DNA of 5,494 nt, from NCBI GenBank assembly GCA_023139025.1, contig JAGLOH010000162.1, positions 1 to 5,494 on the forward strand. Reading direction: 5' to 3'. The notes under the pieces are model-generated. The model did not search any database and was not told the DNA's origin. It saw nothing but the letters and a program-made list of their open reading frames with translations. The stretch's first letter is position 1, and each line of letters begins with the position of its first letter. Shown here one piece after another: positions 5,471-5,494 of this stretch. Origin of the DNA: Candidatus Heimdallarchaeota archaeon. GTDB taxonomy: Archaea; Asgardarchaeota; Heimdallarchaeia; Heimdallarchaeales; Heimdallarchaeaceae. A program made the translations under genes and the position numbers.

Positions 5471-5494
5471 CATTATTTTTGTTATTTACTATAT

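Overview
This window is AT-rich (roughly a third G+C) and reads as archaeal chromosome. It has archaeal TATA-like boxes about 25-30 bases upstream of starts, T-tract termination signals, two genes without Shine-Dalgarno motifs, and secreted proteins that end in one transmembrane helix plus a short Lys/Arg tail. The low G+C, the Ig-like modules and the style of the anchored surface proteins remind me of Asgard archaea (Heimdall/Loki-type genomes). That lineage guess is inference; nothing here is a phylogenetic marker.

Layout: (1) Bases 1-486 hold the 3' end of a plus-strand gene cut by the window edge, possibly the C-terminal tail of a radical-SAM-type protein (weak). (2) Bases 632-1591 and 1657-2607 hold two tandem paralogues, each with a signal peptide, a Cys-free extracytoplasmic domain with N-glycosylation sequons, and a C-terminal membrane anchor. 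Their start-proximal leaders also resemble each other, so the duplication probably included the promoter. (3) Bases 2720-4564 encode a larger anchored surface protein with a very Tyr-rich N-terminal half and two Ig-like repeats next to the membrane. Its N-terminal half keeps the landmark motifs of the two smaller proteins in the same order, so all three may share a remote core domain. (4) On the minus strand, converging on the surface cluster, bases 5439-4591 encode a methylthioribose-1-phosphate isomerase (MtnA)-like enzyme. It has the catalytic Cys and Asp but no room for the usual N-terminal segment with the RGAP phosphate-binding loop.

The three surface genes each have their own terminator-like tract and promoter-like region, so they look like separately transcribed neighbours rather than an operon. 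The isomerase is metabolic (methionine or methylthioadenosine salvage) and probably unrelated to them. The items most worth following up are the three-gene surface family with its possible C-terminal sorting signal, and the short MtnA-like enzyme. I found no tRNA, rRNA, CRISPR array, insertion sequence or riboswitch. All intergenic stretches are under 150 bases.
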